Positions 16,451 to 18,182 of a stretch of 18,182 bases of DNA are shown here, piece after piece. Position 1 is the first letter of the stretch, and each line of letters opens with the position of its first letter. Both the position numbers and the translations under genes were made by a program. Origin of the DNA: JBEKZQ01 sp049509675 (GTDB taxonomy: Bacteria > Planctomycetota > Planctomycetia > Pirellulales > Thermoguttaceae); assembly GCA_049509675.1 (NCBI GenBank), contig JBEKZQ010000053.1, positions 1 to 18,182 on the forward strand, given 5' to 3'. The notes under the pieces were generated by a model, which saw only the letters and a program-made list of their open reading frames with translations, did no database searches and was not told the origin of the DNA.

Positions 16451-16634
16451 CTCCCCCCAGAAATGATCGACACCGAAGAAAAATGCAACCGCGTGGCTTG
16501 GCGAATCGGGTTTCTCTGCGGTGTCGGCGGGGAGACCATCGGCGCGAAGTTGCTGCGGTGGTTGTGGCGGTTGTAGTGCGCAACACCGACAGCGAGTAGA
16601 GCGGGGAAACTTGCTGCCCTGTCTTCGGCGGTCG

Positions 16635-17324
16635 TCAAGCCTTTGCCCAACGTCGCCGCAGATAAACCACGCCTAGTCCCAACAGTGCCGAGGCCAAGAG
16701 CGTAAGGGACGCGGGTTCGGGAACCACGGTAATGGGCGACGAAAGTGCGTAGAACACCATCGGAGACCCTTGGCTTTCATAGCCGCCGTGTATCCAAATT
16801 GCATTCGTGTTCGCGCTGTACCCTGTGTCTGGCCACCCGTAGGACGATTGCCCGCCAAGCGGCTTGTCCGATGTGCCATCGGTATTTGAGCCAGTCCAAA
16901 CACCGGTGGCGAGTGCGTTTCCAAACTGGTCGTAGCCTATCGGGTTGATGAGTGTCCCTGTTGTACCGTACAAAGGAGTCGAAGCGTTGGCTACGAGTTG
17001 TCCATCGGTGTTGTAGACGGGGATCGAGGATGTGAACGGAGCATTTTGGTCTGCGTCGGCCTGCCCCAAGCCGTTGTCAACGTTCCCCACGGTTGATGCA
17101 ATCGCGTGCCAAGTGACACCCGAAGGCAAACCTGAATTCTGCCCCGCCTCTGTGGTGACAAACGAATTGTAGTCCGCGATGTTCCAACTGGTCGCGTCCC
17201 GCGCGTCCCGCGTGACAAACGCGATTTCGTACTCCGAACCAGCGGGCAGATTCGGGGGGATAAAGCCTGCGTATGCCGACAACGGAGCCATCGCCACCAC
17301 GAAAAGTAAATTCCAAAATTTCAC
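16635..17324 (-). CDS. PEP-CTERM sorting-domain surface protein
   Basis: The protein is 229 residues from a GTG at 17324, with GGGAGA at 17337-17332 upstream. Residues 1-20 are a signal peptide (MKFWNLLFVVAMAPLSAYAG). The C-terminus is a complete PEP-CTERM anchor: VPEP at residues 201-204, the hydrophobic stretch ASLTLLASALLGLGVVYL, then RRRWAKA. Such proteins are processed by an exosortase (EpsH/XrtA-type) and delivered to the envelope or extracellular matrix. The middle part (YEIAFVTRDARDATSWNIAD, LPSGVTWHAIASTVGNVD, VYNTDGQLVANASTPLYG) matches a recurrent PEP-CTERM ectodomain family that I recall but cannot name; its ligand is unknown. No exosortase gene is in the window. The LuxR-type regulator gene lies 267 bases upstream on the same strand. 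Confidence 0.9.
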   Translation of the reverse strand: MKFWNLLFVVAMAPLSAYAGFIPPNLPAGSEYEIAFVTRDARDATSWNIADYNSFVTTEAGQNSGLPSGVTWHAIASTVGNVDNGLGQADADQNAPFTSSIPVYNTDGQLVANASTPLYGTTGTLINPIGYDQFGNALATGVWTGSNTDGTSDKPLGGQSSYGWPDTGYSANTNAIWIHGGYESQGSPMVFYALSSPITVVPEPASLTLLASALLGLGVVYLRRRWAKA

Positions 17325-17331
17325 AATTATT

Positions 17332-17337
17332 TCTCCC
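17332..17337 (-). promoter_or_regulatory. Ribosome binding site that supports the GTG start at 17324
   Basis: GGGAGA on the minus strand lies seven bases before the GTG at 17324. This GTG opens the signal peptide, whereas an ATG at 17390 would put 22 polar residues in front of it. Confidence 0.65.
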
Positions 17338-17399
17338 GACTTCTTCTCAACGTCTCTAAAATCACGCGATGCTCGATCAGGGGCGGTCAATCACATAAC

Positions 17400-17458
17400 T
17401 TGCGGGAAATGGAGAGACCGCCTATTTTGCTTGTATCAGTCTTTGAAATTTCCCGCAA
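17400..17458. repeat. Inverted repeat upstream of the PEP-CTERM gene (11-bp arms)
   Basis: TTGCGGGAAAT at 17400-17410 and ATTTCCCGCAA at 17448-17458 are perfect inverted complements separated by 37 bases. The loop is too long for a typical terminator. Position between the regulator gene and the PEP-CTERM gene makes a pair of operator half-sites, or a bound-loop arrangement, plausible. Confidence 0.6.
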
Positions 17459-17462
17459 TTCA

Positions 17463-17486
17463 CCTAAACATGGTCGCCTGTTTAGG
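17463..17486. repeat. 24-bp palindrome CCTAAACA-N8-TGTTTAGG
   Basis: CCTAAACA at 17463-17470 and TGTTTAGG at 17479-17486 are perfect inverted complements around an eight-base centre. The size and symmetry fit an operator for a dimeric regulator. It could also form a hairpin in the transcript leaving the LuxR-type gene, but no U-rich tract follows on the minus strand, so a simple intrinsic terminator is less likely. Confidence 0.6.
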
Positions 17487-17591
17487 GTATGGCCGAGTGG
17501 TGGGTAAGCATCCCAACGGCCAGAGAATCGCCCAGAATGGGGCGAAAGAAGGTGGTGGGACCGTCTCTAATCCCGCCCAACTAGAAGAAGC

Positions 17592-17927
17592 TCACGCCAC
17601 TTTTCGGGTGGAACGCAGCGGCATCAATCTCGTAAATTCGGGCTGATCCTGTCCGTCATCGGCAAGGTATTCGCGGACAACTCGCAAAACCAATCCAACG
17701 CGGCTCCGCACACCGAGCTTCCTGTGGAGATGTTTCAGGTGGGTGTGGACCGTATGCAAAGAGATTCCAAGTTGCGTTGCGATGTTCCGTTCGTGTTCGT
17801 CCTCAAAAACAAGCCTTACGATCTGGTACTCACGCTCCGACATTTCCAAGCGCGCGGCAACCCTTAGCCATTGATCTTCGGTCAGAAGCGGGTCCAAATG
17901 GCGGATTTGCAGAGTTGCGGAGGACAT
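17592..17927 (-). CDS. Small LuxR/GerE-type helix-turn-helix regulator
   Basis: The protein is 111 residues from an ATG at 17927. It is essentially a stand-alone LuxR-type DNA-binding domain: LEMSEREYQIVRLVFEDEHE at about residues 27-46, the HTH proper RNIATQLGISLHTVHTHLKH at about 47-66, and LHRKLGVRSRVGLVLRVV at about 67-84. There is no receiver, PAS or autoinducer-binding domain, so the sensing step must lie in another protein or the factor acts alone. Short LuxR proteins of this form (with HTVHTHL and RKLGVRSR) are frequent in planctomycetes. Its closest downstream gene on the same strand is the PEP-CTERM protein, and two inverted repeats lie between them, which suggests it regulates that gene. 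GGGGAG lies upstream at a rather long distance (about 12 bases). Confidence 0.9.
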   Translation of the reverse strand: MSSATLQIRHLDPLLTEDQWLRVAARLEMSEREYQIVRLVFEDEHERNIATQLGISLHTVHTHLKHLHRKLGVRSRVGLVLRVVREYLADDGQDQPEFTRLMPLRSTRKVA

Positions 17928-17991
17928 GGCGACGGCTCTCCCCGCACCAAGGGGATCGAAGGTGGCAACAAAGGCTCAACAATCAATCCTC

Positions 17992-18020
17992 ATTCTAGCG
18001 TATGCGTAAAAATCTGTCGA
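17992..18020 (-). promoter_or_regulatory. Sigma-70-like promoter for the LuxR-type gene
   Basis: On the minus strand TCGACA (18020-18015) and TAGAAT (17997-17992) are separated by exactly 17 bases. Each hexamer matches the consensus at five of six positions (TTGACA, TATAAT). Transcription would start near 17985 and leave a leader of about 58 bases before the ATG at 17927. Confidence 0.6.
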
Positions 18021-18182
18021 GCATCTCACAAAATAACAACGATCCGCTTTCGGGCTAAGACGGGTCCGATCTGGCTGATGCGCCCAAAACGCGGGTTTTT
18101 TCGACCTGCATGCCGGCACGGACCGCGGGAGTCGGGGGTGCCTGCTCTGCAATTGCTATTGGTGAAAAGGGCGTCCTTTCGC
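18021..18182. other. Window end with no recognised gene
   Basis: I see no open frame with family character and no clear regulatory element here. Confidence 0.5.

Noticed and set aside
16211..16576. Plus-strand frame starting MTISLSAAILAGTIGIAYEV
   Set aside because: The start looks like a signal peptide, but the remainder has no family signature and the opposite strand is more protein-like over the same bases.
18090..18105. Possible terminator hairpin around AAAACGCGGGTTTT
   Set aside because: The stem is only five base pairs and mostly A-T, and no gene end lies next to it.
1..18182. CRISPR arrays, tRNA or rRNA genes, insertion sequences with transposase
   Set aside because: No regularly spaced direct repeats, no tRNA-like cloverleaf or rRNA sequence and no transposase motifs were seen on reading both strands.

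Overview
The window looks like a planctomycete chromosome segment. It is GC-rich by eye. It carries a palindromic repeat of a kind I recall as common in planctomycete genomes (it reads TSPKRKRG on one arm and SLARRASV on the other), a YHS-like secreted protein with an FGYFQTRWREWP motif, many large exported proteins, a formylglycine-type sulfatase, and a small LuxR-type regulator upstream of a PEP-CTERM protein. The taxonomic call is inference from family content. No rRNA, tRNA, CRISPR array, intact transposase or phage gene is visible.

Layout. Bases 2-121 hold the tail of an unidentified gene. Bases 240-1481 (+) encode a secreted proline/lysine-rich protein with a C-terminal YHS-like pair; its translation start lies inside the palindromic repeat at 209-288. 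Bases 1724-10260 (+) hold three large genes: a 1301-residue secreted beta-propeller protein with an EF-hand-like loop and a CBM9-like domain, a secreted glycoside hydrolase family 2 enzyme, and a secreted sulfatase. Bases 10778-13441 (+) hold a secreted six-blade Kelch protein and a Tat-exported lactonase-family (6-phosphogluconolactonase-like) propeller. Bases 14065-16119 (-) encode a secreted propeller protein with beta-sandwich modules. Bases 16635-17927 (-) hold a LuxR-type regulator followed by a PEP-CTERM protein, with two inverted repeats between them and a good sigma-70-like promoter upstream of the regulator.

The gaps between intact genes from 10261 to 16634 contain pieces of other genes. 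They hold two sulfatase fragments on opposite strands, the C-terminal third of a radical SAM protein, the N-terminal motif of a PQQ-type outer-membrane propeller protein, a further short fragment, and an unidentified coding-like piece. The intact genes therefore sit in a mosaic, eroded accessory region.

Working hypothesis: GH2 plus sulfatase plus several exported propeller and carbohydrate-binding proteins form a locus for attack on a sulfated polysaccharide or glycoprotein glycan outside the cytoplasm. The substrate cannot be read from the sequence. The sulfatase-maturing enzyme and any importer must be encoded elsewhere. The LuxR/PEP-CTERM pair looks like a separate surface-protein module.
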